IMG/VR virus record: IMGVR_UViG_3300034284_001491
Span: 1 to 64,000 of that record
DNA: 64,000 nt
Strand: one strand, 5' to 3'
From: a virus
Part shown: positions 24,892 to 33,915 of the stretch, one piece after another
How positions within the stretch are numbered: the stretch's first letter is position 1
Layout: every line of letters starts with the position of its first letter
Translations under genes and position numbers: made by a program
The notes under the pieces: model-generated
The model's database searches: none
What the model saw: the letters and a program-made list of their open reading frames with translations, nothing else
What the model was told of the DNA's origin: nothing

Positions 24892-25053
24892 ATGAAAAAA
24901 GGTTCCGGGTGTAAAACACCTAAAATGAAAGATGGTGGTTCATTAAAACCAGTTGATGCATCTAAGAATCCAGGACTTTCTAAACTTCCTACAGAAGTAA
25001 GAAATAAAATGGGTTATGCTAAAAAAGGTGGATCTGTAAAAAAGAAAAAATAA
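24892..25053 (+). CDS. Tiny lysine-rich protein with GGS motifs (53 aa)
   Basis: MKKGSGCKTPKMKDGGSLKP... ends YAKKGGSVKKKK. About a quarter of residues are Lys and two K-x-GGS motifs are present, similar to motifs in the following 52-aa protein and in the giant virion proteins further right. It overlaps the next start (TAATG). The strong positive charge suggests binding to packaged DNA inside the head or to acidic virion proteins; this is inference. Confidence 0.65.
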   Translation: MKKGSGCKTPKMKDGGSLKPVDASKNPGLSKLPTEVRNKMGYAKKGGSVKKKK

Positions 25054-25217
25054 TGGCCACTAAAAAACATCCTGGCTTTAAAGCCGTACAAAAGAAAATA
25101 GCAAAACAACAAGGTGTATCTATGGAATCTGCAGGAGCTATTCTTGCAAGTTCAAGTAGAAATGCATCTGCTGCAGCTAAAAAGAAAAATCCCCGTTTAA
25201 AAAAAGTAAGGGGATAA
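25053..25217 (+). CDS. Tiny basic alanine/lysine-rich protein (54 aa)
   Basis: MATKKHPGFKAVQKKIAKQQ... continues GVSMESAGAILASSSRN and ends KKKNPRLKKVRG. The layout, K-H-P-G-F-K-A-V-x-x-x-I-A followed by an A-x-A-I-L-A-S segment and a basic tail, recurs in small virion-region proteins of many phages. Likely a small DNA- or capsid-associated protein; no function is known. Start overlaps the previous stop. Confidence 0.65.
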   Translation: MATKKHPGFKAVQKKIAKQQGVSMESAGAILASSSRNASAAAKKKNPRLKKVRG

Positions 25218-25243
25218 TTATTAACAATTAATTTTTTATAACA

Positions 25244-25402
25244 ATGGCAACTAAAGGAAAAATGGGTCCAACTAAAGGACCTAAAAAAAAAGAAATGAAA
25301 AAAGAAATGAAAAAAGAAGAAATGATGATACCTCCTATGAAAAAAGGTGGTTCAACACCTTCTTATAAAAAAGGTGGGTCAATGGGTAAAAAAATGAAGT
25401 AA
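25244..25402 (+). CDS. Tiny Lys/Met/Gly-rich low-complexity protein (52 aa)
   Basis: MATKGKMGPTKGPKKKEMKK... consists almost only of K, M, G, E, P, S and T, with an internal EMKK repeat and two K-K-GGS motifs before the end GSMGKKMK. It is likely unstructured and strongly basic. Third of three consecutive tiny basic genes (24892-25402), 4 nt before the next conserved gene. It probably has a role like its neighbours', inside the head. Confidence 0.6.
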   Translation: MATKGKMGPTKGPKKKEMKKEMKKEEMMIPPMKKGGSTPSYKKGGSMGKKMK

Positions 25403-25405
25403 TAG

Positions 25406-26110
25406 ATGAATACATCAACTATACAGATTAAAGTTAAGCAAAGACTTAACAAGTTAGCTTCTAATGATTATGATAACATTGAATGCTGGCAAATTGTAGA
25501 GGCTTTTAATAAAGCCCAACTACAATGGTGTCGTAGACAATTACATGGTTATAATCTATTAAAAGAAGGTGACGAGCAATCTAAACGTAGAGTTGATGAT
25601 TTACAGATTCTATTAACACAAACTCCAACAAATGTAACAGATAGACAATTATTTTTTGAAACAACAAATTGGCCCTCTGATTATATGGAGTTTAAAAAAG
25701 TGGTGGCATCTGCTGAAAACAATTGTTGCCCTGAACCCAGAAAACTTATGATTTACTTAACTGAAGAAGCAAATGTTGACCTTCATTTAAAAGATGAAAC
25801 TAGAAAACCTAGTTTAGAATGGGGAGAAACATTTGCTACTTTAGTGGGTAATACAATTAGAATTTATACAAATGATGAATTTGATATAACTAACTGCTCT
25901 ATAATGTATTATAGAAAACCAGTGAATATACAAATTCAAGGATGTATAGATCCTTACACCGGTGTTGTATCTGCAATAGAAGTGAATCCTGAATTTAAAG
26001 ATGATATTGTTGAAGTTTTAATAGATGAAGCAGTGTCAATTTTAGCAGGAGATATTGAAGCAGTGATACAATATCAAAGACTTACAAATGAAACAGAAAA
26101 GAATAATTAA
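25406..26110 (+). CDS. Conserved head-tail connector-type protein (234 aa)
   Basis: The N-terminus, QRLNKLASNDYDNIECWQIV followed by EAFNKAQLQWCRRQLHG, is a conserved helical pattern of crAss-like phages. It is followed by a beta-rich core (residues ~80-190) and a C-terminal helical segment. The helix-beta-helix layout is also seen in the genes at 35706 and 36380 and is typical of the ring proteins stacked below the portal in podoviruses. I infer a connector ring; homology was not tested. Confidence 0.65.
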   Translation: MNTSTIQIKVKQRLNKLASNDYDNIECWQIVEAFNKAQLQWCRRQLHGYNLLKEGDEQSKRRVDDLQILLTQTPTNVTDRQLFFETTNWPSDYMEFKKVVASAENNCCPEPRKLMIYLTEEANVDLHLKDETRKPSLEWGETFATLVGNTIRIYTNDEFDITNCSIMYYRKPVNIQIQGCIDPYTGVVSAIEVNPEFKDDIVEVLIDEAVSILAGDIEAVIQYQRLTNETEKNN

Positions 26111-26114
26111 AATT

Positions 26115-26135
26115 TGGATTTTAAATAAAAATCCA
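26115..26135 (+). terminator. Weak hairpin after connector gene
   Basis: TGGATTTT (26115-26122) and AAAATCCA (26128-26135) form an 8-bp stem with loop AAATA. There is no T-run downstream, so it may be an mRNA 3'-end or leader structure rather than a true terminator. Confidence 0.35.
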
Positions 26136-26176
26136 TTATAATATAATATTGTCTAACAACTTAATTTTTATTTATT

Positions 26177-27376
26177 ATGGCTTATTTTAATCACGCATTC
26201 CAGAAAGTATTTATTGGTACTGCTGGATATCACAACACAGCATCTGAGACCACTGCAGATCTAGTAACTCTAGAATATGGTCTTTATGATGCTAAAACAT
26301 TTGAAACTTATACTACAGGTACAAGTTCACCTTTTATTCTAGCATCAGGTTCTATCTATGCTAATGATAAAATTGGTCCTCATCATGGTGGTTACACTGA
26401 ATCTAACAAATCCAAAGTTATTAATCCAAGATACATTAATAAATTTTGGAAAGTAGAAGAAAAAGCATCTGTACAAGCACTCACAATTATTGGTAAAACT
26501 GATGATGGAGGTGTTAGTGCATGTGAATGTCCAACATTTTTGTGTGGAAAAACTTATCGTTTGAGACTTGATATTAAAGGTTCTCCTGCACTTCGTTTCT
26601 TAAATCACCAAGTTTACACTACACTTGATGCATATACAGGATGTTGTGCAGATCCAGCTAGTCCCACTAATGTTGATCCAGTAAGTGTATTTGTACAATG
26701 GGCTAAACAAATTATTGAGCATCCTTATCTTTCTCAATTTATTTCTCCTGTAGTAAAATATACTACAGATATTACTGCTGGTTCTCCAACTTGGGAAACC
26801 CTTGATACCCTTAAATTATTGGAAGAATATACTGCTGAAACAGGAAGTACTGCAGATTACTGTGTAGGTCTTGAATTAACCGGTGCTTATGTTGATACAG
26901 TATTTGGAAATTGTTCTTTCAAACCCACTGATCATTTTGAAAAAGAACCTATTCAAATTTATGCATCATTTGTAGATGACATTAATGATCCTTGTCAACA
27001 TGAATCTTTATGTGTTACTCAAGTAACACTTGCTAAACAAGGAGAAGGATATGGTGAATCAGTTATTCGTGAATTAATTGTTTCTGAATCTTATTCTCAA
27101 AATTACTTTAGCTGTAATCCACGTATTCGTGAAATTACTCAAGGTGATGCAATTTTTAATGCGGTTGATCGTACTCTTAAATATGATGTATATTATTTAT
27201 TGCATAGTGTTCCTCGTTTTAATAATCCAACTGGAACATTTGATAATGATCAATATCTGTTAAAAATTGTAATTCCTACAGGAGCTAGTGCTTCAGCATT
27301 TGAAACAGTAATTCTTGATGCATTAGATGCTGTAAGTAATCCAGTATATAATGGAGGAGTTGTAGAAATTCTTTAA
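26177..27376 (+). CDS. Probable abundant virion structural protein (399 aa)
   Basis: MAYFNHAFQKVFIGTAGYHN... is a beta-rich protein with several Cys-containing loops (ACECPTFLCGK near 116-126; YTGCCADP near 155-162). It contains no enzymatic motif. It has its own short leader and a strong terminator behind it, as does the capsid gene, which suggests high expression. Candidates are an auxiliary capsid protein or a tail-tube-like protein; I cannot decide between these. Confidence 0.6.
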   Translation: MAYFNHAFQKVFIGTAGYHNTASETTADLVTLEYGLYDAKTFETYTTGTSSPFILASGSIYANDKIGPHHGGYTESNKSKVINPRYINKFWKVEEKASVQALTIIGKTDDGGVSACECPTFLCGKTYRLRLDIKGSPALRFLNHQVYTTLDAYTGCCADPASPTNVDPVSVFVQWAKQIIEHPYLSQFISPVVKYTTDITAGSPTWETLDTLKLLEEYTAETGSTADYCVGLELTGAYVDTVFGNCSFKPTDHFEKEPIQIYASFVDDINDPCQHESLCVTQVTLAKQGEGYGESVIRELIVSESYSQNYFSCNPRIREITQGDAIFNAVDRTLKYDVYYLLHSVPRFNNPTGTFDNDQYLLKIVIPTGASASAFETVILDALDAVSNPVYNGGVVEIL

Positions 27377-27400
27377 CTAAGTGCTACCTTAGAATAACAT

Positions 27401-27438
27401 TAAAGGGGAGAGAGAGTTTTACTCTCCTCCCTTTTTTT
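27401..27438 (+). terminator. Rho-independent terminator
   Basis: AAGGGGAGAGAGAGT pairs imperfectly (one bulge) with ACTCTCCTCCCTT across a short T loop, followed by a run of seven T. It separates the head/connector genes from the second fibre cassette. Confidence 0.8.
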
Positions 27439-27448
27439 GTTAAATAAA

Positions 27449-27460
27449 AATTTGTAAATT
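27449..27460 (+). promoter_or_regulatory. Promoter-like AATTTGTAAATT box
   Basis: Related to TTTTTGTATATT at 1791 and 29581 and TTTTTGTAAATT at 48558; continues as ATAAT directly to the ATG at 27466. If the TTTG is a -7 box the transcript would be nearly leaderless. Confidence 0.4.
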
Positions 27461-27465
27461 ATAAT

Positions 27466-27996
27466 ATGGAACAGCACAGACTAGGTTTACACATTCCTGA
27501 TATATTAAATCAATGTGTAATGAAAATTGAAGATGTAAGTGACTATAGTGATTTAATGACTATAGATTGTGAGTTATTACAGATTACTCCTCCCGGATTT
27601 ACTTTTGCTGTTCATTTTAGAGATATCACTGAAGGATTTACAAAGATTATTAATGCAGAAGATCTAGAATTAGGGATTGCTGGAGATACTTTACCAGATG
27701 GTGTATATGTTATTAGATATAGTGTGTCACCTAATGATAAAGTATATGTTGAATATAACTATCTTAGGACTTCAGTGTTTCTTGATAAATATCACGCAAT
27801 ATTGTGTGAATTAGAATTAGCATGTTGTGAACCTGAAAGAGAAATGAAAGAGAAGTTTAAAGAACTTAGAGATATCAAAATGATGTTAGATGCAGCCAAA
27901 GCAAAAGTTGAGGTTTGTCATTATATCACTGAAGGAATGGATCTCTATAATTATGCTTTAAAACTTCTTAATAAATTTGAATGTAAAAACTGTTAA
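27466..27996 (+). CDS. Conserved Bacteroidota-phage virion protein (176 aa)
   Basis: It has a beta-rich N-terminal half ending LPDGVYVIRYSVSPNDKVYV, then a helical half with LRDIKMMLDAAKAKVEVCHY and MDLYNYALKLLNKFECKNC. I recognise this two-part layout from conserved proteins next to fibre genes of Bacteroidota phages, with no assigned function. The paired small Cys-rich genes that follow suggest a shared structural assembly. It starts 6 nt after a promoter-like box. Confidence 0.65.
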   Translation: MEQHRLGLHIPDILNQCVMKIEDVSDYSDLMTIDCELLQITPPGFTFAVHFRDITEGFTKIINAEDLELGIAGDTLPDGVYVIRYSVSPNDKVYVEYNYLRTSVFLDKYHAILCELELACCEPEREMKEKFKELRDIKMMLDAAKAKVEVCHYITEGMDLYNYALKLLNKFECKNC

Positions 27997-28008
27997 AACC
28001 AAATAACT

Positions 28009-28206
28009 ATGAGTACATGTCCAAATTGCGGTAAAAAATTATCATGCGGATGCCAAAAGACAAAAGCATCAGATGGTAGAATTTGTTGTAATAGTTGTGT
28101 AGCATTTTACAATAAATCTTTAAGGGATAAAACCGTAAATCCTAAAAGAATGATTTCTTCTGCTACTGTAACAAAAAGAATAATTGATACTCTAGATGAT
28201 TTATAA
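28009..28206 (+). CDS. Small zinc-ribbon-like protein (65 aa)
   Basis: The first 30 residues hold seven Cys: C4-x2-C7, C13-x-C15, and C26, C27-x2-C30 (CPNCGKKLSCGCQ...CCNSC), fitting one or two zinc sites of ribbon type. The C-terminal part is a basic helix. Its stop overlaps the next start (TAATG). Role unknown; small zinc-binding proteins near fibre genes may be assembly factors. Confidence 0.7.
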   Translation: MSTCPNCGKKLSCGCQKTKASDGRICCNSCVAFYNKSLRDKTVNPKRMISSATVTKRIIDTLDDL

Positions 28207-28460
28207 TGGATAAGAAAACAATAAATATCTATACAAAATTTGCTTCTGAAGTATATAAATACTTTTTAAGTAGGCGATATGGTATTGGTAGATGTTGTGA
28301 TGATGAACTAGATAGATACTACACTAAAAAAGAAAATTGCGATCTGGCAAGTAAAATATTACCAGATTATTGTCAGGAAGAAGTGGTTCCTCCTACACCA
28401 CCAGTTTGTAATGATAATGATTTTAATGATTTAGATTTTAATCCACAAGATTTTTTATAA
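28206..28460 (+). CDS. Unknown Cys-containing small protein (84 aa)
   Basis: An N-terminal helix (MDKKTINIYTKFASEVYKYF) is followed by several Cys (CCDDEL, NCDL, YCQEE, VCND) and an Asp/Asn-rich acidic tail (NDNDFNDLDFNPQDFL). It overlaps the genes on both sides by one or two bases, so it is cotranslated with the zinc-ribbon protein and the fibre at 28460. Function unknown. Confidence 0.6.
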   Translation: MDKKTINIYTKFASEVYKYFLSRRYGIGRCCDDELDRYYTKKENCDLASKILPDYCQEEVVPPTPPVCNDNDFNDLDFNPQDFL

Positions 28461-29569
28461 TGGCTACACAATCAGAAATACAAGCATTAATAGATGAAAT
28501 TGTAACTAATGCTAACTATAGAGCAAATCAATTAAGACCACTATTAACTTCAATGCTAGATTTTGCATCAGCAGGTCAGACACAAGTTTTTGATGGCCTT
28601 GTTGCTAACAACACAACCTCTGCTACAACATTAATCCTAGACTATGGTGTGAATATAATTGACACATCTAGCGTAACAGATTATGCGGCTAAGTTACCTC
28701 AGCCAGTAACGGGGAAGAGGGTTATTGTTGTCAATAAATCATCATTGCCTATTTCGCTTTTCCCATCTAACGTGGGAGGGCAAATAAATAATTATCCCGT
28801 TGACACACCAGCGATAGTGCCTCCTGATGGTAAAGCTTATGATTTTGTTTGTGTAGAAAACCCTCTGCCTGGGGCATGGGTATGGAGTCCTCCTGCAACT
28901 AATCAATATGATTCAGGTGATATTGCTTTTACAACTACTACAGATTCTTTTACAAGTTATATATGTGCAGCATCGCTATCTGGAACCACATATGCTGAGG
29001 AGCGTACTAGTCTATTTAGTGGAACAGGTTTTGCTTTTAATGGATTAAATAGTCCACAAATAACCCAAACCACTCCAGCTGCAATGCCTAATTCTAATTA
29101 TCAGGCAGTTTTTAAACCAGCTACACCTTGGAATGCGATCACTAAAATAAAAGTTTATAGTAATATTGTTCCTAATTTAGGGGATACACCTACTTTCACC
29201 CTTACTGCTAATTCTCTATATAATAATTATGTAGCAGGAACAACAACTTGGATAAGCGATGGTATTGGGGGTGGAAGTTCTCCGTTTCTTATAAATCCAG
29301 TTTTATTAACAAATGTAATAGCTTATACTGGTCCAGCTCCTTCTCCCGGTATTACCACAAATATTGGTGATCCAGGTACAGTTTGGGGTGAATTAGTTCT
29401 AACTCCAAGTATGTTTTATTACGGAACAACTCCTCTTTCATTTGTTGGAGATCAGTTTATTTCAACAGATGGTGTTGAAGATATTTGGTTTACAAGATAT
29501 ATATCTGGGTTTTTTAAACATCGAGTTATAGGAAATGTTAAATTCCGTTTCTTCATAGAATATTATTAA
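28460..29569 (+). CDS. Fibre/virion surface protein, chimeric (369 aa)
   Basis: An N-terminal helical segment (QSEIQALIDEIVTNANYRAN) probably forms the attachment or trimer region. Residues ~50-150 contain LPQPVTGKRVIVVNKSSLPI, then FPSNVGGQINNY and PGAWVWSPP, a pattern frequent in fibre proteins of unrelated phages. The DNA coding for this part (about 28590-28910) is visibly richer in G+C than the rest. The C-terminal ~200 residues are an AT-rich-coded beta domain ending VKFRFFIEYY. The composition step suggests a recombined domain. Likely receptor-binding or head fibre. Confidence 0.65.
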   Translation: MATQSEIQALIDEIVTNANYRANQLRPLLTSMLDFASAGQTQVFDGLVANNTTSATTLILDYGVNIIDTSSVTDYAAKLPQPVTGKRVIVVNKSSLPISLFPSNVGGQINNYPVDTPAIVPPDGKAYDFVCVENPLPGAWVWSPPATNQYDSGDIAFTTTTDSFTSYICAASLSGTTYAEERTSLFSGTGFAFNGLNSPQITQTTPAAMPNSNYQAVFKPATPWNAITKIKVYSNIVPNLGDTPTFTLTANSLYNNYVAGTTTWISDGIGGGSSPFLINPVLLTNVIAYTGPAPSPGITTNIGDPGTVWGELVLTPSMFYYGTTPLSFVGDQFISTDGVEDIWFTRYISGFFKHRVIGNVKFRFFIEYY

Positions 29570-29580
29570 TAGATTAAAAG

Positions 29581-29592
29581 TTTTTGTATATT
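29581..29592 (+). promoter_or_regulatory. Promoter-like TTTTTGTATATT box
   Basis: Identical 12-mer to 1791-1802; here it continues as ATAATATATATTATAGC to the ATG at 29610. Likely promoter for the cysteine-rich fibre genes. Confidence 0.45.
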
Positions 29593-29609
29593 ATAATATA
29601 TATTATAGC

Positions 29610-31145
29610 ATGTTACCAACTAAATCAAATCATACTAAAGATGGATGTGTTACAACTTCATCTAACTGTGTAATCTGGCAAGGTCCAGATCTTACATGTA
29701 TTAATTTATGTAAAGGTGATACCGTAAGCGATGTAGTTGCAAAACTTGCCACTGAACTTTGTGAAATATTAGATTATGTAAATATTAGTGCATATGATTT
29801 ATCTTGTTTAGATTTATCAGTACAACCAGTAAGTTTTGATCAATTAATTCAGGTAATTATTACAAGATTATGTAATGCTGAAACTGCTATTGATAATATT
29901 GGTAGTGGAGGTTCTGGTGGAGGTGGAGGATCATCAGTTTGTCCTGATGATTGTTTAATTAATTTACCTTCATGTTTACAATATATAAATGATTCCACTG
30001 GTAGTTTAGTAATTACTACATCATTAACAGACTTTGTTCAGAAATTAGGTGTTAAAATATGTGAATTACAAAATACAGTTGGAATTCAAACTGATACTAT
30101 AGAACAGATTGCTGGTGATTTAGAATCATTAGAAACTACAGTAACTATTATACAAAATTCAATTGGTAATTTACCAAATGTTAATATTAATTGTATTACT
30201 GGAACTACAGCCACTCAATTAGATGATGCAGTAGAATTAATTGCTACTACACTTTGTGAATTAGAAACTACTGTTGAAAATTTAGGTGGTGATGATGTTA
30301 CACAAGCATTGTTAAATCAATGTCCAGGTTTAAATACATCTAATGTATTAGTGGGATCTGGTACAATGCAGCAAATAGACGGGTGGATAACTAATCCAAC
30401 TACTGTTGCAGAAAGTTTATCAAACTTATGGTTAACAGTTTGTGATATTAGAACTGCTGTTGGAAATATACTTACAAATTGTTGTTCATCTATTTGTAAT
30501 GGGTTATCAATTCAACTAGAGATATCATATAATTCTATATCTAATTTAGTATCTCTATCATTTACAGGTAATATTCCATCAGGATTAACCGCAAACCCAT
30601 TAAATACAGTATTAACAGTCTCACAATCTGGTTTTGGTGGACAAACTTTATCAATACCTATTCAGAATATTATTAATGGTGCTGCATATACATTTACACC
30701 TTCTAATTCTTTAAATGTTTTAGCACCATTTAGTATTTCAGGAACATTTTATGCAGACTCTACAGAAACTAGTTGTTCAACTTCAGTAGTTAGTATTTAT
30801 ACTCCAAGTGCAGAATGTCCAGTACTTACTCTATCATCTGATTCAAGTACAGTTGATTATTCATTTACTTCAATATCTACAATAACAAATTATCAAGTTC
30901 AACTCTGGAACTCCACTCAAACTACATTAATTAGTGCAACTTCACATAGTGGAACTTCAGGACCAATTACTGGAACATTTAGTTTATTAAATTCTGGTAC
31001 TACATATAAAGTAAGAATTGGATATGATCTTTCAGGTGGATCTAATTATACTTACTGTCCATATACTCAAATTTCAACTACAGTGTTAGCTTGTATTCCT
31101 GCTAATTCTGCAACTGCAACATTTAATATAATATTTGGAGGATAA
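29610..31145 (+). CDS. Cysteine-rich coiled-coil fibre protein (511 aa)
   Basis: The N-terminus [20 protein letters not shown] is a pattern I know from crAss-like fibre proteins and probably anchors the fibre. Then come five related helical units, each ending in a short [L/I/V]C[E/N/D] phrase: [46 protein letters not shown]. They are interrupted by a flexible Gly linker at 98-109. From ~residue 300 the protein is beta-rich, with fibronectin/Ig-like repeats (YQVQLWNST..., [11 protein letters not shown]). A long trimeric stalk with a C-terminal binding head is inferred. Confidence 0.7.
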   Translation: MLPTKSNHTKDGCVTTSSNCVIWQGPDLTCINLCKGDTVSDVVAKLATELCEILDYVNISAYDLSCLDLSVQPVSFDQLIQVIITRLCNAETAIDNIGSGGSGGGGGSSVCPDDCLINLPSCLQYINDSTGSLVITTSLTDFVQKLGVKICELQNTVGIQTDTIEQIAGDLESLETTVTIIQNSIGNLPNVNINCITGTTATQLDDAVELIATTLCELETTVENLGGDDVTQALLNQCPGLNTSNVLVGSGTMQQIDGWITNPTTVAESLSNLWLTVCDIRTAVGNILTNCCSSICNGLSIQLEISYNSISNLVSLSFTGNIPSGLTANPLNTVLTVSQSGFGGQTLSIPIQNIINGAAYTFTPSNSLNVLAPFSISGTFYADSTETSCSTSVVSIYTPSAECPVLTLSSDSSTVDYSFTSISTITNYQVQLWNSTQTTLISATSHSGTSGPITGTFSLLNSGTTYKVRIGYDLSGGSNYTYCPYTQISTTVLACIPANSATATFNIIFGG

Positions 31146-31153
31146 AATTAACA

Positions 31154-32674
31154 ATGAGCACAAATACTTGTAATCACGATCAACCATGTGGTTGTAATAA
31201 CGATGAACTAACAACATTACCAGATCCATGTGATACTACAGATTGTTCAGGTGAAGAATGTGAACAAATAATTAATTGTAATTGTGTTAGATATGATGGT
31301 GCACCTATCCCTCAAATTGGTGCTGAACCAGGAGATTCACTCTGTGACATAATTGTTGGATTAGTTAATTTAGGAGGAGTACCTGGAGAAAGAGGAGATG
31401 ATGGTGAGGTGGGTCCTCAAGGCCCTATAGGACCTGCCGGACCTCAAGGACCTATTGGACCAACTGGTCCACAGGGACCAATTGGCTTAACTGGATCGCA
31501 GGGTCCACAAGGTGAACAAGGAGAACAGGGAGAACAGGGTGTTAGAGGTAGAGCTGGTTTAGCTGGCTATTTACCTCAAGTTGATACTGGTTGGGTAGAT
31601 TTGTTAGGATTTGATTTTTTAGGAACAACCTATGGTTGGAAATCTGGTATGCCAAAACCACAAGTTAGAAGAATTGGAAGAACATTATATTTTAATGGAA
31701 ATGTTTGGATTCCATTAGCTACAGATTCTACAGGTAATACAATAGCAACTCCAGATAATAATGGAAATATTAATACAGTAAATTCTGAAGGTTATTTATA
31801 TAATAAATCAGGAAGAACATATGAAGGAACTACTCCTGCTGGTTGTACAGTTACATCAGATGGATTAATTAAACTCAATAACGGAAATACAGCAATACCT
31901 AGTAGTGTATTAAATGGTGCAACACTTGATAATGCATATACTACAAAAATAATTGGAAGAAGAAGAATTGGGTTATGGAATCTTGCTCTTACTACTAAAT
32001 CAACAAGTGAAAATGCGATATTAAATACATATTTTAATGTAGTATTATCAAATACTGGAGTTTTACAGGTAATCACTGAAAGAGATGTTGAAAGTTTAAC
32101 TACACTTCCAACTGAAAGTGGAAGTAATTCACTAAGATTTATTTGTTCAAGTATCATAGCTGGACAACGAGCATATGAATATAATAAAGGAAGTGTAACT
32201 TTAAATAGTAGTAATAGTGGTTCTATTTCTGACGTACCTCTTCCTGGTTTTGAATTATCTTCAGGTGCATACGGTTTTACTTCCGATTCAACTAATCCAG
32301 ATGATGTAGGAGGATTTTATTTTCCTCTTAATGGACTAGTTGCACAATTAAGTCCTGTTGGAACCGCAACTATTTCAACTACTCCTTCACTTGTATCAAA
32401 AACAGATACTACAATAACTATGAATTGTGGAAATATTACAACATTAGCTAATGGAACTGCATTTTATAAAGGTTTATGTTGGGCAGAAGGAACAATAATT
32501 ACTCCTACAGTTAATGAGGATTATATATTATCTACAGCAACAGGATTTTCTATTGGCAATTTGACTGCAAATGGTCTTAAAGCAAATACATCATATAGAT
32601 TTAAAGCATTTGTAGTTACAGAATCTGGAGTTCATTATTCAGGAATATCAATAACAATAACAACCAATCCATAA
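31154..32674 (+). CDS. Collagen-like fibre protein (506 aa)
   Basis: The first 65 residues contain nine Cys (for example [14 protein letters not shown]). Residues ~75-137 are 21 uninterrupted Gly-x-y triplets ([15 protein letters not shown]...), a collagen-like triple helix. After it come [20 protein letters not shown] and a long beta-rich region. The last ~85 residues ([10 protein letters not shown]...[19 protein letters not shown]) resemble the fibronectin-type domain common in Bacteroidota surface proteins, with the kGvcw...nTtYyvRAyvtn..G..Yg signature. A trimeric rod with a host-like binding tip is likely. Confidence 0.85.
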   Translation: MSTNTCNHDQPCGCNNDELTTLPDPCDTTDCSGEECEQIINCNCVRYDGAPIPQIGAEPGDSLCDIIVGLVNLGGVPGERGDDGEVGPQGPIGPAGPQGPIGPTGPQGPIGLTGSQGPQGEQGEQGEQGVRGRAGLAGYLPQVDTGWVDLLGFDFLGTTYGWKSGMPKPQVRRIGRTLYFNGNVWIPLATDSTGNTIATPDNNGNINTVNSEGYLYNKSGRTYEGTTPAGCTVTSDGLIKLNNGNTAIPSSVLNGATLDNAYTTKIIGRRRIGLWNLALTTKSTSENAILNTYFNVVLSNTGVLQVITERDVESLTTLPTESGSNSLRFICSSIIAGQRAYEYNKGSVTLNSSNSGSISDVPLPGFELSSGAYGFTSDSTNPDDVGGFYFPLNGLVAQLSPVGTATISTTPSLVSKTDTTITMNCGNITTLANGTAFYKGLCWAEGTIITPTVNEDYILSTATGFSIGNLTANGLKANTSYRFKAFVVTESGVHYSGISITITTNP

Positions 32675-32684
32675 ATTTTAAATT

Positions 32685-33800
32685 ATGATTATAGATATTG
32701 ACGTAAGTTGGACATTTGCAACACCACCTGCAACTACACCATATAGTGTAGATATATATTATAGAAAAGTGGGTACTACAACATATAATACACAAACTAT
32801 TACAAATGGTGAAAGTGGTTCTGCAACAATAAATGTTTGGAATAGTACAGAAGATACTATATCAGATAGATCTGAACCATGTTCATGGGAATATGAAGGA
32901 TATGTTGTCCCAACATGTGCAGCAAATGCTGTAGAACAAAGATTTTCATTTACTACAGATGCTCCACTTGATTTAACAGATTATATGCAATGTAGAGGAA
33001 TTCAAGCTGAATGTACTGCAGGTGGTATTATTGCAATTATTCCTGATAGAACTGTTCTATTTGGTACTGATTTATCTATTACCCCTACTATTGATTTAGG
33101 TTCATTTACAGGTTCTGGAAATTCTTCACTCTTACCTGGAATTCAAGTAACCTTTATAAATCCTTCTAACCCAATGTCTGGAATAGATTATATTCTATTA
33201 ACAGGTGTTGATTTTTCTGCTGGATTTGATTCTACAACTTCTTTTGATATTACTGGATTTGAAGATGATAAACTTACTCCAGTAACAATGACACCAACTA
33301 TTGTTACTGCATGCGGATCTCTTGATCCTCTTAATAGTATGTGTTATAGTGGAACTCCTACATATATACCTTTTGCAACCACTGATAATGGTGTAATTAA
33401 TACATGTACAAATAATGAAACTATAACAGATTATAATTCAGTATTTGATAATACATTAGAAGCATCTATTGGTACAGTAAATATTACAGAAGATTATACA
33501 TGTTGTCAGGCTTCAGAATGTAAAGTATATTATATACAAAATGTTGGAGTAGCATCAATGCCCTATATAACTAGTGTTAATCTAGGATATATAAGTGCGG
33601 TAACTGGAGAAGTTACTTATACCCCTAATATAAATGTTGGAAATAGTATAACCGTATTTGCTATTGAAGGCACAATTAAACCATATGCTACTGATATTTC
33701 AGCATTACCACCAATTCTTGGTGAAAATGTATTATACTCAATGGGAGCATTTTATATTTTAGGAGGTATTAATATTGTAGAAGCAGGATCTTGTGGATAA
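32685..33800 (+). CDS. Fibre-associated Ig/fibronectin-like protein (371 aa)
   Basis: The first ~95 residues (VSWTFATPPATTPYSVDIYY...) read as a fibronectin type III-like domain, with WEYEGYV near its end. The rest is beta-rich, with scattered Cys pairs (MQCRGIQAEC; YTCCQASEC). No enzyme motif. As the last gene of the second fibre cassette it is likely a surface or adaptor subunit partnering the two preceding fibres. The terminator at 33851 follows. Confidence 0.6.
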   Translation: MIIDIDVSWTFATPPATTPYSVDIYYRKVGTTTYNTQTITNGESGSATINVWNSTEDTISDRSEPCSWEYEGYVVPTCAANAVEQRFSFTTDAPLDLTDYMQCRGIQAECTAGGIIAIIPDRTVLFGTDLSITPTIDLGSFTGSGNSSLLPGIQVTFINPSNPMSGIDYILLTGVDFSAGFDSTTSFDITGFEDDKLTPVTMTPTIVTACGSLDPLNSMCYSGTPTYIPFATTDNGVINTCTNNETITDYNSVFDNTLEASIGTVNITEDYTCCQASECKVYYIQNVGVASMPYITSVNLGYISAVTGEVTYTPNINVGNSITVFAIEGTIKPYATDISALPPILGENVLYSMGAFYILGGINIVEAGSCG

Positions 33801-33850
33801 TAAATATATATATATATGTTACGTTTTGTTGGTTTTTCGTAACAAAGAAT

Positions 33851-33878
33851 CCCCGGTTTTCCGGGGTTTTCTTTTTTA
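33851..33878 (+). terminator. Rho-independent terminator
   Basis: CCCCGG (33851-33856) pairs with CCGGGG (33861-33866) around a TTTT loop, followed by TTTTCTTTTTT. An additional GTTACG/CGTAAC inverted repeat lies just upstream (33817-33843). Ends the second fibre cassette. Confidence 0.85.
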
Positions 33879-33888
33879 ATAAAAATCC

Positions 33889-33896
33889 TATATTTG
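33889..33896 (+). promoter_or_regulatory. Possible -7 box (TATATTTG)
   Basis: Matches TAnnTTTG and lies between the terminator and the ATG at 33916. It would promote the transcript for the tail and cargo genes. Confidence 0.45.
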
Positions 33897-33915
33897 TTTA
33901 ACCAAATATTTAAAA

